From the NCBI GenBank assembly GCA_045532295.1, contig JAZSFP010000007.1, positions 248,001 to 312,000 on the forward strand: a stretch of DNA of 64,000 bases, read 5' to 3'. Positions 42,702-50,942 of the stretch are shown piece by piece. Made by a program: the position numbers and the translations under genes. This stretch comes from UBA10677 sp045532295 (lineage in GTDB: Bacteria; Bacillota; Clostridia; Christensenellales; Pumilibacteraceae). The notes under the pieces are model-generated. The model ran no database searches, was not told the origin of the DNA, and saw only the letters and a program-made list of their open reading frames with translations. Numbering within the stretch: the first letter of the stretch is position 1; every line of letters begins with the position of its first letter.

Positions 42702-43447
42702 TATTCGTCCTCCTCTTCAGTTTCGGGAAGATCAGCGTTGTGGAAAACGTTTTGAACGTCGTCGTTTTCTTCAAAAGCGTCAAGCATTTTAATGAACTTT
42801 TCAGCAGCCTCGCCCTCGAGAGCAACGGTCATTGAGGGAATTTTATCAAGTTGACTGTTTGCAAGTTCATAGCCCGCGTCGCGAAGATTATCACAAACGG
42901 TAACAAAATCTTCAGGCGAAGTAGTAATTTCGTATTCGTCGTCTTCTACGTTAAAGTCTTCAGCGCCTGCCTCAAGAGCCGCCATCATTACTTCATCGTC
43001 GTCCATACCGTTCTTTTTCTCAATAATAATAACGCCTTTAGCGGTAAACATATATGATACGCAACCGCTTGTTCCCATAGAACCGCCGTATTTATCGAAA
43101 ATATGTCTTACGTCACCGGCAGTACGGTTTTTATTATCAGTAAGAGTTTCAACGATAACTGCAATTCCGTTTGCGCCGTATCCTTCGTAAACGATAGACT
43201 CGTAGTTGATACTACCAAGTTCTCCGCTTGCCTTTTTAATACTTCTCATTATATTGTCGTTGGGCATATTTGCTGCTTTTGCTTTAGCAATTACGGTACG
43301 AAGTGCCGAGTTGTTATCCGGATCGGAGCCACCTGCTTTTACTGCTACAGCAATTTCACGACCTATTTTAGTAAATACTGCGCTTCTTGCAGCGTCAGTT
43401 TTTCCTTTTGCTCTTTTAATGGTAGACCATTTACTATGTCCTGACAT
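42701..43447 (-). CDS. yebC: YebC/PmpR (TACO1) family protein
   Basis: Protein of 248 residues from ATG 43447 in the YebC/TACO1 family. The N-terminus SGHSKWSTIKRAKGKTDAAR and the NALRT-like segment NSALRTVIAKAKAANMPNDN are diagnostic. Members were described as transcriptional regulators; more recent work on relatives points to a role on ribosomes at proline-rich stretches. GGAGG lies seven bases before ATG 43447, which rules out the five-codon longer TTG start. It is co-transcribed with proA. Confidence 0.95.
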   Translation of the reverse strand: MSGHSKWSTIKRAKGKTDAARSAVFTKIGREIAVAVKAGGSDPDNNSALRTVIAKAKAANMPNDNIMRSIKKASGELGSINYESIVYEGYGANGIAVIVETLTDNKNRTAGDVRHIFDKYGGSMGTSGCVSYMFTAKGVIIIEKKNGMDDDEVMMAALEAGAEDFNVEDDEYEITTSPEDFVTVCDNLRDAGYELANSQLDKIPSMTVALEGEAAEKFIKMLDAFEENDDVQNVFHNADLPETEEEDE

Positions 43448-43467
43448 ATTTATATCCTCCAAAAATT

Positions 43468-44208
43468 TTATCTATTACAATACTTGATTTGATACATCAT
43501 TATTGACGCGCACACGCCGGCATTAAGCGATTCAGTCTCTTCCATAGGTAGAGAAATTATTTTGTCTGAGATTTCACGCAAATAATCACTTACTCCGTTA
43601 GCCTCATTACCGATAACGAGCGCTATTTTTTGATTTGAAAAATCACTTGTAAAAATACTTTCTCCGTCCATATCTGCGCAGACGAGTTTATATCCGTTCG
43701 TTTTGAGTTTATCTACAAACAGTTCGTCTACATCAAAAATTTTAACTCTCGACACTGCGGACATCGCGCTACGTACAACCTTAGGGTTATATACGTCCAC
43801 GCAATCGCAACAATAAATATCGGTAAAACCCGTAGCAAGCGCCGTTCTAATTATCGTTCCCATATTGCCCGGGTCGCGTATTCTGTCAAGAAAAAGCGCA
43901 TACGTATGTAAAAATTTCGGTGCGTTGTATGGTTTTTTCGCAATACACAGCACTCCTTGAGTTTGAGGTGTATCGGATATTTTTTTGATTATAATATCAG
44001 ATACAACGGTAAATTTTTCAAACTCATTACCGAACTTTTCTACCGCACTTTCGGACAAAATCAAAGAATACTCTTCTAAATATGGGAGACTATCCTTTAC
44101 GGAACGATATCCTTCAATAAGATATTTCCCACTTTCGTCTCGATATTTTTTATCCTTTAGTTTTCCGATAGATTTTACTATTGAATTCTCTAATGACGTT
44201 ATTATCAT
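43468..44208 (-). CDS. SpoU/TrmH-family RNA 2'-O-methyltransferase
   Basis: Trefoil-knot RNA ribose methyltransferase of 246 residues from ATG 44208. An N-terminal substrate-binding domain (KDKKYRDESGKYLIEGYRSV) precedes the SPOUT domain with motif 1 LDRIRDPGNMGTIIRTA, motif 2 LVIGNEANGVS and motif 3 IPM-like LPMEETESLNAG. It resembles the RlmB/YsgA group; the target (23S rRNA or tRNA) is unclear. The longer ORF start would run back through the rplT terminator, so I use ATG 44208, which gives the family's usual start though no Shine-Dalgarno is visible. It sits after the infC operon terminator. Confidence 0.92.
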   Translation of the reverse strand: MIITSLENSIVKSIGKLKDKKYRDESGKYLIEGYRSVKDSLPYLEEYSLILSESAVEKFGNEFEKFTVVSDIIIKKISDTPQTQGVLCIAKKPYNAPKFLHTYALFLDRIRDPGNMGTIIRTALATGFTDIYCCDCVDVYNPKVVRSAMSAVSRVKIFDVDELFVDKLKTNGYKLVCADMDGESIFTSDFSNQKIALVIGNEANGVSDYLREISDKIISLPMEETESLNAGVCASIMMYQIKYCNR

Positions 44209-44211
44209 AAA

Positions 44212-44248
44212 ATACGCAAAAAAGCACCTGAAAAATTCGGGTGCTTTT
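44212..44248 (-). terminator. intrinsic terminator of infC-rpmI-rplT
   Basis: On the minus strand AAAAGCACC, an 11-base loop, GGTGCTTTT and a T-run, about 20 bases after the rplT stop and just before the methyltransferase ATG. Readthrough would be needed to express the next gene unless it has its own promoter, which I do not see. Confidence 0.88.
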
Positions 44249-44266
44249 AAACTTCTCAATACTCGA

Positions 44267-44623
44267 TTACTGCGCGATAGCCGCTCTTGCGGTTTCTGCA
44301 AGCGCCTTGAAAGCGTTAGCGTCGTTTACTGCGATGTCAGCAAGAACCTTTCTATTAAGAGTAATTCCAGCAGTTTTAAGACCGTACATAAACTTCGAAT
44401 AAGACATACCGTTAAGGCGTGCTGCTGCGTTGATACGTGCAATCCATAACTTTCTGAAATCTCTCTTCTTTCTGCGTCTGCCGATAAAAGCATACATTTG
44501 CGACTTCATTACCGCTTCGCGAGCGATACGGTAAGAACGGGACTTAGAACCAAAGTAACCTTTGGCAAGTTTCATTATTTTACGACGCTTCTTGATTGCG
44601 TTTACTGCTCTTTTAATTCTCAT
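44267..44623 (-). CDS. rplT: 50S ribosomal protein L20
   Basis: Assembly-initiating 23S rRNA-binding protein, 118 residues, full length with KLAKGYFGSKSRSYRIAREAV and RRRKKRDFRKLWIARINAAAR. In both B. subtilis and E. coli L20 represses its own operon by binding the leader or the rpmI region. The infC leader here carries a terminator suited to such control. Confidence 0.98.
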   Translation of the reverse strand: MRIKRAVNAIKKRRKIMKLAKGYFGSKSRSYRIAREAVMKSQMYAFIGRRRKKRDFRKLWIARINAAARLNGMSYSKFMYGLKTAGITLNRKVLADIAVNDANAFKALAETARAAIAQ

Positions 44624-44635
44624 AGCGACCTCCCA

Positions 44636-44833
44636 TTACTTCTGAATCATCGTCTTAATAGTGCTTGCTTGCTTTTCAGACGCCATATAAGCACCTTGAC
44701 GAAGACCCATCTTTCTCTTACTGCTCTTCTTGGTAAGGATGTGGTTCTTACCCTGTTGAGCGCGTTTAACTTTACCCGATGCGGTGGTGCGGAAACGCTT
44801 CTTTGCACCGCTGTGACTTTTCATTTTTGGCAT
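44636..44833 (-). CDS. rpmI: 50S ribosomal protein L35
   Basis: Small basic large-subunit protein of 65 residues beginning MPKMKSHSGAKKRFRTT, typical of L35. It sits between infC and rplT in the universal order. Confidence 0.98.
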   Translation of the reverse strand: MPKMKSHSGAKKRFRTTASGKVKRAQQGKNHILTKKSSKRKMGLRQGAYMASEKQASTIKTMIQK

Positions 44834-44856
44834 TATAATACCCTCCGTATGTTATT

Positions 44857-45369
44857 TTATTTTTTGGGAGCCAGAATCATAAGGATATTTCTACCCTCGG
44901 TCATCGGCTTTTTGTCGAAAGAGCACGCGTCTTTTACGAGTTCGTAGAAGTCATTCATTACTTCCACGCCAAGTGATGCGTGAGCCTGCTGTCTACCTCT
45001 CATTCGTATGGAAACCTTTACCTTGTCACCACCTTTAAGGAACTTAAGGCATTGTTTAGCCTTAGTTTCGAGGTCGTGCGTTTCAATGGTCATAGATAAC
45101 CAGATTTCTTTAAGGTCGGTAACCTTTTGATTTTTGCGAGCGTCCTTCTCACGCTTTGCTGCATCAAACTTGAACTTACCGTAGTTCATAATCTTACAAA
45201 CAGGCGGATTCGCGCTTGGGTTTATTTTCACTAAATCAAGGTTCTTTTCGTCTGCTATACGATTTGCTTCGAGTGCGCTCATAATTCCAAGTTGCACACC
45301 GTTTTCATCAATGACACGGATTTGAGCATCCGTAATCTTGTCATTGATTTCAATTTCCTTATTGATAAT
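44857..45369 (-). CDS. infC: translation initiation factor IF-3 (AUU start)
   Basis: IF-3 binds the 30S subunit and proofreads the start codon. It has 170 residues, with N-domain INDKITDAQIRVIDENG, the linker and C-domain VKVSIRMRGRQQAH. The only Shine-Dalgarno site, GGAGG at 45375-45379, is followed five bases later by ATT 45369-45367 (then ATC). No ATG, GTG or TTG fits; the longer ORF opens with a GTG inside the upstream terminator hairpin. AUU starts are a known feature of infC and give negative autoregulation, since IF-3 rejects non-canonical starts. Leader attenuation adds a second layer. Confidence 0.93.
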   Translation of the reverse strand: MINKEIEINDKITDAQIRVIDENGVQLGIMSALEANRIADEKNLDLVKINPSANPPVCKIMNYGKFKFDAAKREKDARKNQKVTDLKEIWLSMTIETHDLETKAKQCLKFLKGGDKVKVSIRMRGRQQAHASLGVEVMNDFYELVKDACSFDKKPMTEGRNILMILAPKK

Positions 45370-45383
45370 CGTGTCCTCCGAAC

Positions 45384-45419
45384 AAAAAAATATTGAGCGG
45401 CATAGATTTACCACTCAAT
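45384..45419 (-). terminator. attenuator hairpin ahead of infC
   Basis: On the minus strand ATTGAGTGG, a ten-base loop, CCGCTCAAT and TATTTTTTT, ending just before the infC ribosome binding site. A second imperfect hairpin lies upstream (45453-45477). The arrangement suits termination control by L20, as known for B. subtilis infC, but the L20 site itself is not shown. Confidence 0.8.
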
Positions 45420-45504
45420 AACGCAACCAAAAATTGATTAAATTAAGCGTTACACGGATTAGGCATCCTATCCGGTGAGAATAAATCTACTTCCAACCTT
45501 AAGC

Positions 45505-45533
45505 ATTATATACTATATTGAAACATTTGTCAA
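45505..45533 (-). promoter_or_regulatory. consensus sigma-A promoter of infC-rpmI-rplT
   Basis: TTGACA (45528-45533), a 17-base spacer and TATAAT (45505-45510), a perfect match. The expected start near 45498 gives a leader of about 130 bases. Confidence 0.9.
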
Positions 45534-45563
45534 GGATTTTTAAGCAAAAAATTGAATTTTTTT

Positions 45564-45600
45564 CAAAAAAACCTCCACTATTCTAAAAGTGAAGGTTTTT
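45564..45600 (-). terminator. intrinsic terminator of pta-ackA-comF
   Basis: On the minus strand AACCTTCACT, an eight-base loop, AGTGGAGGTT (one mismatch) and a T-run, beginning four bases after the comF stop. Confidence 0.85.
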
Positions 45601-45603
45601 CTA

Positions 45604-46320
45604 TCAATAAAGTTCGGGAGTTACTCGAGCGGTCGCAAAAGTTAAAACCGTAACACTCTCGGATTTTGCTCTTTTAAGTAATTTAGAACACTCGTTTGAA
45701 GTGCTACCAGTAGTAAACACGTCGTCAATCAATATGACGCGTTTATCTTTTACGCACTCTTTGTTCGTTATTGCGTATAAATCTTTAATAGCCTCGGCGC
45801 GTTCTTCCTTGCCCATCTTTGCAAAATGCTTGGTGTGTTTTGTTCTCTCAAGAGCGCAAACGAGTGGAACGGAAATGATTTTGGAAAATTCTTTTGCAAT
45901 CTCTTCCGCTTGATTATATCCGCGTTCTTTTTGAGCAATCGGATGCATAGGAACGAAGGTAACAACGTCAGCGTCAAGTCCACCATCAAAGTACAAATCC
46001 GCTAAAATTTCAGCCATTTCTCTTGCTAAATATTTAGCATTACCATACTTAAGACGATGTACGAGCGTACGAACTTCGTTCTCGTAAATTAGTGGTGCGC
46101 GCGCCTTATCAAAAGAATAGGAATTTTCCTTACAGTAATCGCAGTAATCCGCTTGATTTTTTATTGAGCGTCCACAGTGCAAGCAAAACTTTTCGTTAAT
46201 AGAAAGCGAACATTTATCGCACAGTCCGTAGACGGTATCTTTTGGCAATTCAGCACCACAAACGATACATTTGATTTTAGATGGGAAAAAGAGTTCGGAT
46301 ATTACTTTGGGGAGTTTCAT
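45604..46320 (-). CDS. comF: ComF-family phosphoribosyltransferase-like protein
   Basis: ComFC-like protein of 238 residues. The N-terminal zinc-ribbon region has CIVCG, CDKC, CLHCG and CDYC pairs (about 18-67). The type I phosphoribosyltransferase domain carries the PRPP motif VILIDDVFTTGST. In transformable Firmicutes it is needed for DNA uptake, but the family is also common in non-competent species; no comFA helicase is nearby. Its ATG overlaps the ackA stop by one base (TAATG), so it is coupled to ackA. Confidence 0.93.
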   Translation of the reverse strand: MKLPKVISELFFPSKIKCIVCGAELPKDTVYGLCDKCSLSINEKFCLHCGRSIKNQADYCDYCKENSYSFDKARAPLIYENEVRTLVHRLKYGNAKYLAREMAEILADLYFDGGLDADVVTFVPMHPIAQKERGYNQAEEIAKEFSKIISVPLVCALERTKHTKHFAKMGKEERAEAIKDLYAITNKECVKDKRVILIDDVFTTGSTSNECSKLLKRAKSESVTVLTFATARVTPELY

Positions 46321-47504
46321 TACTTAAGACGAAGAGTCTCTCTTGCGATAACGAGTTCTTCGTTAGTGGGGATAATGAAAGTCTTAACCTTTGAGTTTTC
46401 CGTAGAAATCTCGTAAATTTCGCCACGGGGAACGTTATTGTTCTTTTCTTTATCGTACTCAACGCCGATAAATTCAAGACCCTCTAATACTTTTTCGCGA
46501 ACGAGTTCAGTATGTTCACCGATACCACCGGTAAATGCGATACAGTCAAGACCGCCCATAGCAGCAGCGTAAGCGCCGATATATTTCTTAACGCGGTAAG
46601 CAAACATATCAACCGCTAGGCGTGCTCTATCGTTACCCTCTTCAACGGCAGCAATAAGGTCACGGAAATCGGAGGAAACTCCACTTACGCCAAGCACACC
46701 GCTCTTTTTATTGAAATAGTTAAGAGCAGTATGAATATCCATACCTTTTTTGTCCATTAAGAATTCGATAGCGGCGGGGTCAATATCGCCACTTCTCGTT
46801 CCCATCACAAGGCCTTCAAGAGGAGTAAGTCCCATAGAAGTATCAACGCATTTACCGTTCTTTACCGCACTAACGCTTGCGCCGTTACCGAGGTGACATA
46901 CGACGGTTTTTACGTTGTCATTACCAAGAATTCTTCTAACTTCGCCGGAAACGAAAAGATGGCTCGTGCCGTGGAAACCATACTTTCTTACGCGATATTG
47001 CTTGTAATCCTCATAGGGGATTGCATACATATAAGCGTAATCGGGCATCGTCGAGTGGAAAGTCGTATCAAAAACTGCAACCTGGGGAGCGGAAGGCATA
47101 GCAGACATACAAGCCTTAATTCCCATAATGTTCGCAGGCATATGAAGAGGACCAAGGTCAACTATATTTTCAAGTTCAGCGAGAACCTCGTCAGTAACAA
47201 GTGCGCTTTCCTTGAAAGTCTCTGCGCCGTGAAGAACGCGGTGACCAACTGCCGCAATTTCGCTCATATCAGTAATAACGCCGTATTCAGCGTTAACGAG
47301 CGCGTCAAGAACCATCTTAATTGCCTCGCTATGAGTAGGCATTGCACCCTCAATTCTCACTTCTTGCTTTCCTTTATGAACGAGAACCGAACCGGTAGCG
47401 CCTATTCTTTCACATACGCCTTTAGCGAGTACGCTTTCGTTATCCATTTCGATAAGTTGATATTTAAGGGAAGAACTTCCTGCGTTTACAACTAATATTT
47501 TCAT
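46320..47504 (-). CDS. ackA: acetate kinase
   Basis: Interconverts acetyl phosphate plus ADP with acetate plus ATP, 394 residues. It has the ASKHA-fold signature VVNAGSSSLKYQL at the N-terminus, VAVFDTTFHSTMP, YGFHGTSH and the nucleotide motif FTGGIGEH. With pta it forms the acetate-producing, ATP-yielding route expected of a fermentative anaerobe. It starts 16 bases after pta. Confidence 0.98.
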   Translation of the reverse strand: MKILVVNAGSSSLKYQLIEMDNESVLAKGVCERIGATGSVLVHKGKQEVRIEGAMPTHSEAIKMVLDALVNAEYGVITDMSEIAAVGHRVLHGAETFKESALVTDEVLAELENIVDLGPLHMPANIMGIKACMSAMPSAPQVAVFDTTFHSTMPDYAYMYAIPYEDYKQYRVRKYGFHGTSHLFVSGEVRRILGNDNVKTVVCHLGNGASVSAVKNGKCVDTSMGLTPLEGLVMGTRSGDIDPAAIEFLMDKKGMDIHTALNYFNKKSGVLGVSGVSSDFRDLIAAVEEGNDRARLAVDMFAYRVKKYIGAYAAAMGGLDCIAFTGGIGEHTELVREKVLEGLEFIGVEYDKEKNNNVPRGEIYEISTENSKVKTFIIPTNEELVIARETLRLK

Positions 47505-47520
47505 TTTTCGTCTCCTTAAA

Positions 47521-48507
47521 TTATAATGCTTGAAGAGCCGTCATAGCAACTACGTTTACTACGTCTTCTACTGAGCAACCGCGAGAAAGGTCGTTAACGG
47601 GTTTATTAAAACCTTGACAGATAGGACCGATTGCCTCTGCTCCAGCAAGACGCTGAACGAGTTTGTATCCGATATTACCTGCTTGAAGGTCGGGGAATAC
47701 GAGAACATTTGCCTTACCGGCAACGGGGCTACCAGGTGCTTTAAGAGTACCAACCTTTTCAACGAGCGCAGCGTCTGCTTGAAGTTCGCCGTCAACGTTG
47801 AGTTCGGGAGCAAGTTCTTTAACGAGCGCCGTAGCGGTGGTAACTTTATCAACGAGTTCGTGCTTTGCGCTACCCTTAGTAGAGAAAGAAAGCATAGCAA
47901 CTTTTGGATCAATACCAGCAATTTTCTTTGCGCTATCAGCAGATGCAATTGCAATAGCGGCAAGTTGCTCCGCGGTAGGGTTGGGATTTACTGCGCAATC
48001 GCCAAACACCATTACGCCGTTTTCACCGTATTTAGATCCTTCAGGCATAATCATAATAAAGCAACTGCTTACGGTAGAAATTCCAGGAGCGGTTTTAATG
48101 ATTTGAAGAGCAGGACGAAGAACGTCACCGGTAGAATTTACAGCGCCTGCAACCATACCGTCCGCCTTGCCACTCTTGACGAGAAGAACGCCAAGATAAA
48201 GAGGGTTCTTAGCAAGTTTAGCAGCCTGTTCTCTTTCCATTCCCTTAGACTTACGAGCCTCATAAAGAAGTTCTGCGTACTCGGTAATGTCAGCAGTCTC
48301 GGGGTCGAGAATGTCAACGCCGTCAAGATTAACATCGGGGCATTTTTCGGCAATTACCGACTTGCTACCGATGAGCGTGATTTTAGCAAGTTTTTGCTCG
48401 TTAATCTTCTCTGCTGCGCGAATAATACGCTCTTCTTCGCCTTCCGCTAAAACGATATGCTTATATGCGTTTGCGGCTTTTTGCTTGATGCTTTCTAATA
48501 ATGACAT
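47521..48507 (-). CDS. pta: phosphate acetyltransferase
   Basis: Converts acetyl-CoA and phosphate to acetyl phosphate, 328 residues, the short single-domain form. Segments include HIVLAEGEEERIIRAAE, GMVAGAVNSTGDVLRPALQII and VFPDLQAGNIGYKLVQRL. I start at ATG 48507, which has GGAG seven bases upstream; the seven longer codons of the ORF include that ribosome binding site. It is the first gene of pta-ackA-comF and head-to-head with tmcAL. A TATAAT at 48595-48600 may be its -10. Confidence 0.97.
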   Translation of the reverse strand: MSLLESIKQKAANAYKHIVLAEGEEERIIRAAEKINEQKLAKITLIGSKSVIAEKCPDVNLDGVDILDPETADITEYAELLYEARKSKGMEREQAAKLAKNPLYLGVLLVKSGKADGMVAGAVNSTGDVLRPALQIIKTAPGISTVSSCFIMIMPEGSKYGENGVMVFGDCAVNPNPTAEQLAAIAIASADSAKKIAGIDPKVAMLSFSTKGSAKHELVDKVTTATALVKELAPELNVDGELQADAALVEKVGTLKAPGSPVAGKANVLVFPDLQAGNIGYKLVQRLAGAEAIGPICQGFNKPVNDLSRGCSVEDVVNVVAMTALQAL

Positions 48508-48642
48508 AATATTTCTCCTTTTTTGCATTAAAATAGATGCATTTTTTTTTGCTTAATGTTATAATAGAAATAGGAAAAACCTTTTCCACACAATATTATA
48601 GCACGATGAACGAAAAAAGTAAAATCTTTTAGGGAGTTAATT
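48508..48642. promoter_or_regulatory. divergent pta / tmcAL intergenic region
   Basis: Two -10-like boxes point toward each other: TATAAT on the plus strand at 48560-48565 for tmcAL and on the minus strand at 48595-48600 for pta. Neither has a good -35. If both are used, the two transcripts would overlap at their 5' ends by about 16 bases. Confidence 0.4.
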
Positions 48643-49839
48643 ATGAAAATTTGCGCAATCGTTTGCGAATATAACCCTTTTCACACAGGACACTTGTATC
48701 AATTGATGCAAGCATCAAAGGAATACGACGAAATTATCTGCGTTATGAGTGGAAATTTTACTCAGCGCGCTGAGCCTGCTTGCGTTGAAAAATACACGCG
48801 CGCTACCGTTGCGCTCAACGCGGGCGCGTCTATGGTAATTGAACTTCCCGTTATTTTTGCAACCGCAAACGGCGAAAAATTCGCAGACGGCGCGATTAAA
48901 AGCGTGTCCTCTCTATGCGAACTTTCCGGGCTCGTAATGGGTTGCGAGACGAACGATACTGATTACATTAAAATTCTTGCTAATATTCAAAGCGAAGAAA
49001 ACGAGCGTTTTAAGAATATACTTACCGAAAATCTTAACGACGGAAAAAGTTACGCTACCGCTATTATGAACGCAACCGCGGTAGTTGGCGCAGAGAATTA
49101 CGGAATACCTTTTGAAACGAGTGTTGAAATTTTATCTCAACCAAACAATTTATTGTGTATCGAATACGTGAAAGCCTCTAAGAAATACTGTCCTAAAGCG
49201 GAAATAACCTTAATTAAGCGTATAGGCGTTCATCATAATAGTTTATTTCCTACAAACAATTACGCTTCAGGTACTGCAATTAGGAATATGCTTTCTAACG
49301 GCGACTTTACGGGCGCAACACCCTATCTTCCAGACGCAAACTTGACGATAGGAGAATATTCTGCCCATCCTCTATCATCCTCTCTTTTCTCATCACTTGC
49401 CGTATATTCGCTCAGAAACGCAGGAATTGACGGGATTAGAAAGGCGTACGATTGCAAGGAAGGTCTTGAATACAAACTGTACGAAAACGCGTTAACGCAC
49501 ACCACGATTGAAGAAGTTCTATCAGAAACGAAAAGCAAGCGTTACACTATGAGTAGAATTAGGCGAGTTATTCTTCAAGTGATGCTTGGAATAGATAAAG
49601 AAATTTACAAAACCGACGGATACGTACCCCCTCGTTTGCTTGCCATCAAGGAGAATTTCAAGCCTATACTTGGAACTTGTGGCGATAAATTAATTATAAG
49701 GAACGACGACTTTGCTCGCTATGATTCGTCGTTTTACGAGAAATATTTTGAAATTGAAAGAAAAGCGTCAAATCTCTACTCACTTATTACTAACAATAAC
49801 GAGAATTTATTTATTCCCTCTAAACTATATTCGATATAA
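48643..49839 (+). CDS. tmcAL: tRNA(Met) cytidine acetate ligase TmcAL
   Basis: Activates acetate with ATP and acetylates C34 of elongator tRNA-Met to ac4C, preventing misreading of Ile codons. It has 398 residues (YlbM, DUF795). The nucleotidyltransferase motif is CEYNPFHTGHLYQL, followed by MSGNFTQRAEPAC and AGASMVIELP, all family-typical. GGGAG lies six bases before the ATG. It is divergent from pta-ackA, whose pathway yields acetate, its substrate. The CAT-anticodon tRNA at 29702 may be the target. Confidence 0.96.
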   Translation: MKICAIVCEYNPFHTGHLYQLMQASKEYDEIICVMSGNFTQRAEPACVEKYTRATVALNAGASMVIELPVIFATANGEKFADGAIKSVSSLCELSGLVMGCETNDTDYIKILANIQSEENERFKNILTENLNDGKSYATAIMNATAVVGAENYGIPFETSVEILSQPNNLLCIEYVKASKKYCPKAEITLIKRIGVHHNSLFPTNNYASGTAIRNMLSNGDFTGATPYLPDANLTIGEYSAHPLSSSLFSSLAVYSLRNAGIDGIRKAYDCKEGLEYKLYENALTHTTIEEVLSETKSKRYTMSRIRRVILQVMLGIDKEIYKTDGYVPPRLLAIKENFKPILGTCGDKLIIRNDDFARYDSSFYEKYFEIERKASNLYSLITNNNENLFIPSKLYSI

Positions 49840-49841
49840 CC

Positions 49842-49872
49842 AAAAGCCCTGAAAAAAACTTTCAGGGCTTTT
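49842..49872. terminator. bidirectional hairpin terminator
   Basis: AAAAGCCCTGAAA and TTTCAGGGCTTTT form a 13-bp stem with a five-base loop between the convergent tmcAL and DAHP synthase genes. Confidence 0.92.
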
Positions 49873-49881
49873 ATAATTTTG

Positions 49882-50910
49882 TTATAAGCGCTCGGCTATT
49901 GAAAGAATAAGTTCTCTACTCTTTTCCCAACCAAGACAGCCGTCAGTGATAGATTTTCCGTAAATACAACCATCAGCCGGTTGATTTCCGTCTTCAATAT
50001 AACTTTCAATTAAGAAACCTTTAACAAGTTTTCTAAACTCATCGCAATGACGACGATTACCAACCACTTCTTTTACGATACGCACTTGCTCAAAGGGATT
50101 TTTACCACTATTCGAGTGGTTAGTGTCAATAATAACCGCAGGATTTTTAAGTCCTTCCTTCTTATACATAGCGCAGAAACGCATAACGTCTTCGTAATGA
50201 TAATTCGGTATGTTATTACCGTAAATATCTACGCTACCTCTTAAAATCGCGTGCGCGTGGTCGTTACCAGTAGTTTGAACCTGATATCCACCGTACTTAA
50301 ATTCATTAGGAATTTGCGCTGCGTATATTGAATTGAGAAGAACGGGAAGCGAGCCGTTCATAGGATTTTTTACCCCCACCGCTACGTCAAATCCACTTGC
50401 AACGAGTCTATGTTGTTGATTTTCCGTCGAACGTGCGCCAACCGCGATATAAGAAAGTAAATCTTGAATATAATCAACGTTATCAGGATAAAGCATTTCA
50501 TCTGCTGCAGAGAGTCCACTTTCACTAATGGCGCGAGCGTGAAGATGACGAAGGGCAAGAATTCCCGCTTGAATATCCGTTTTAGCGTTATGCGGGTCAG
50601 GAGAGTGTAACATACCCTTATATCCCTCACCGCGAGTACGGGGCTTATTCGTATAAATTCTTGGAACGATAAAAATCTTATCCTTAACTTCGTCAGCAAC
50701 TTTAGCAAGACGAGAAACGTAATCGAGAACGGATTCTTCGTTGTCGGCTGAACAAGGACCGATTATCATAAGCAACTTATCGTCTCTACCTTCGATAATA
50801 TCGCGAATTATTTGGTCGCGTTCCGCTTTAACTTTTTTCATCTCATCAGAAAGTCCGATAAGCGCTACTGCCTCTTCAGCAGGCATGATTTTAGAAATCT
50901 TCTTAAACAT
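49882..50910 (-). CDS. aroF: DAHP synthase, class I (downstream copy)
   Basis: 3-deoxy-7-phosphoheptulonate synthase, the first step of the shikimate route (PEP plus erythrose-4-phosphate). It has 342 residues from ATG 50910, with the class I (AroF/AroG/AroH) motifs IGPCSADNEES, PRTRGEGYKGM, GARSTENQQHR and VIIDTNHSNSGK. GGGAG lies nine bases before this ATG, so the eight extra upstream codons are rejected. It is a tandem paralogue of the gene just upstream, 32 bases away. E. coli-type enzymes of this class are feedback-inhibited by single aromatic amino acids, so the pair may differ in inhibitor. Confidence 0.94.
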   Translation of the reverse strand: MFKKISKIMPAEEAVALIGLSDEMKKVKAERDQIIRDIIEGRDDKLLMIIGPCSADNEESVLDYVSRLAKVADEVKDKIFIVPRIYTNKPRTRGEGYKGMLHSPDPHNAKTDIQAGILALRHLHARAISESGLSAADEMLYPDNVDYIQDLLSYIAVGARSTENQQHRLVASGFDVAVGVKNPMNGSLPVLLNSIYAAQIPNEFKYGGYQVQTTGNDHAHAILRGSVDIYGNNIPNYHYEDVMRFCAMYKKEGLKNPAVIIDTNHSNSGKNPFEQVRIVKEVVGNRRHCDEFRKLVKGFLIESYIEDGNQPADGCIYGKSITDGCLGWEKSRELILSIAERL

Positions 50911-50942
50911 TGCAGTTTGCTCCCTTTTCTTCAAGTAAAATA

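Noticed and set aside
45370..45414. GTG start for infC
   Set aside because: The GTG is inside the terminator hairpin and the only ribosome binding site lies downstream of it.
46893..47495. 200-codon ORF on the plus strand
   Set aside because: Antisense to ackA with no recognisable features; a shadow of strong codon bias.
47614..48450. 278-codon ORF on the plus strand
   Set aside because: Lies wholly antisense to pta, a clearly conserved enzyme. Composition (Cys/Asn/Phe-rich, no domain) is typical of a shadow frame.
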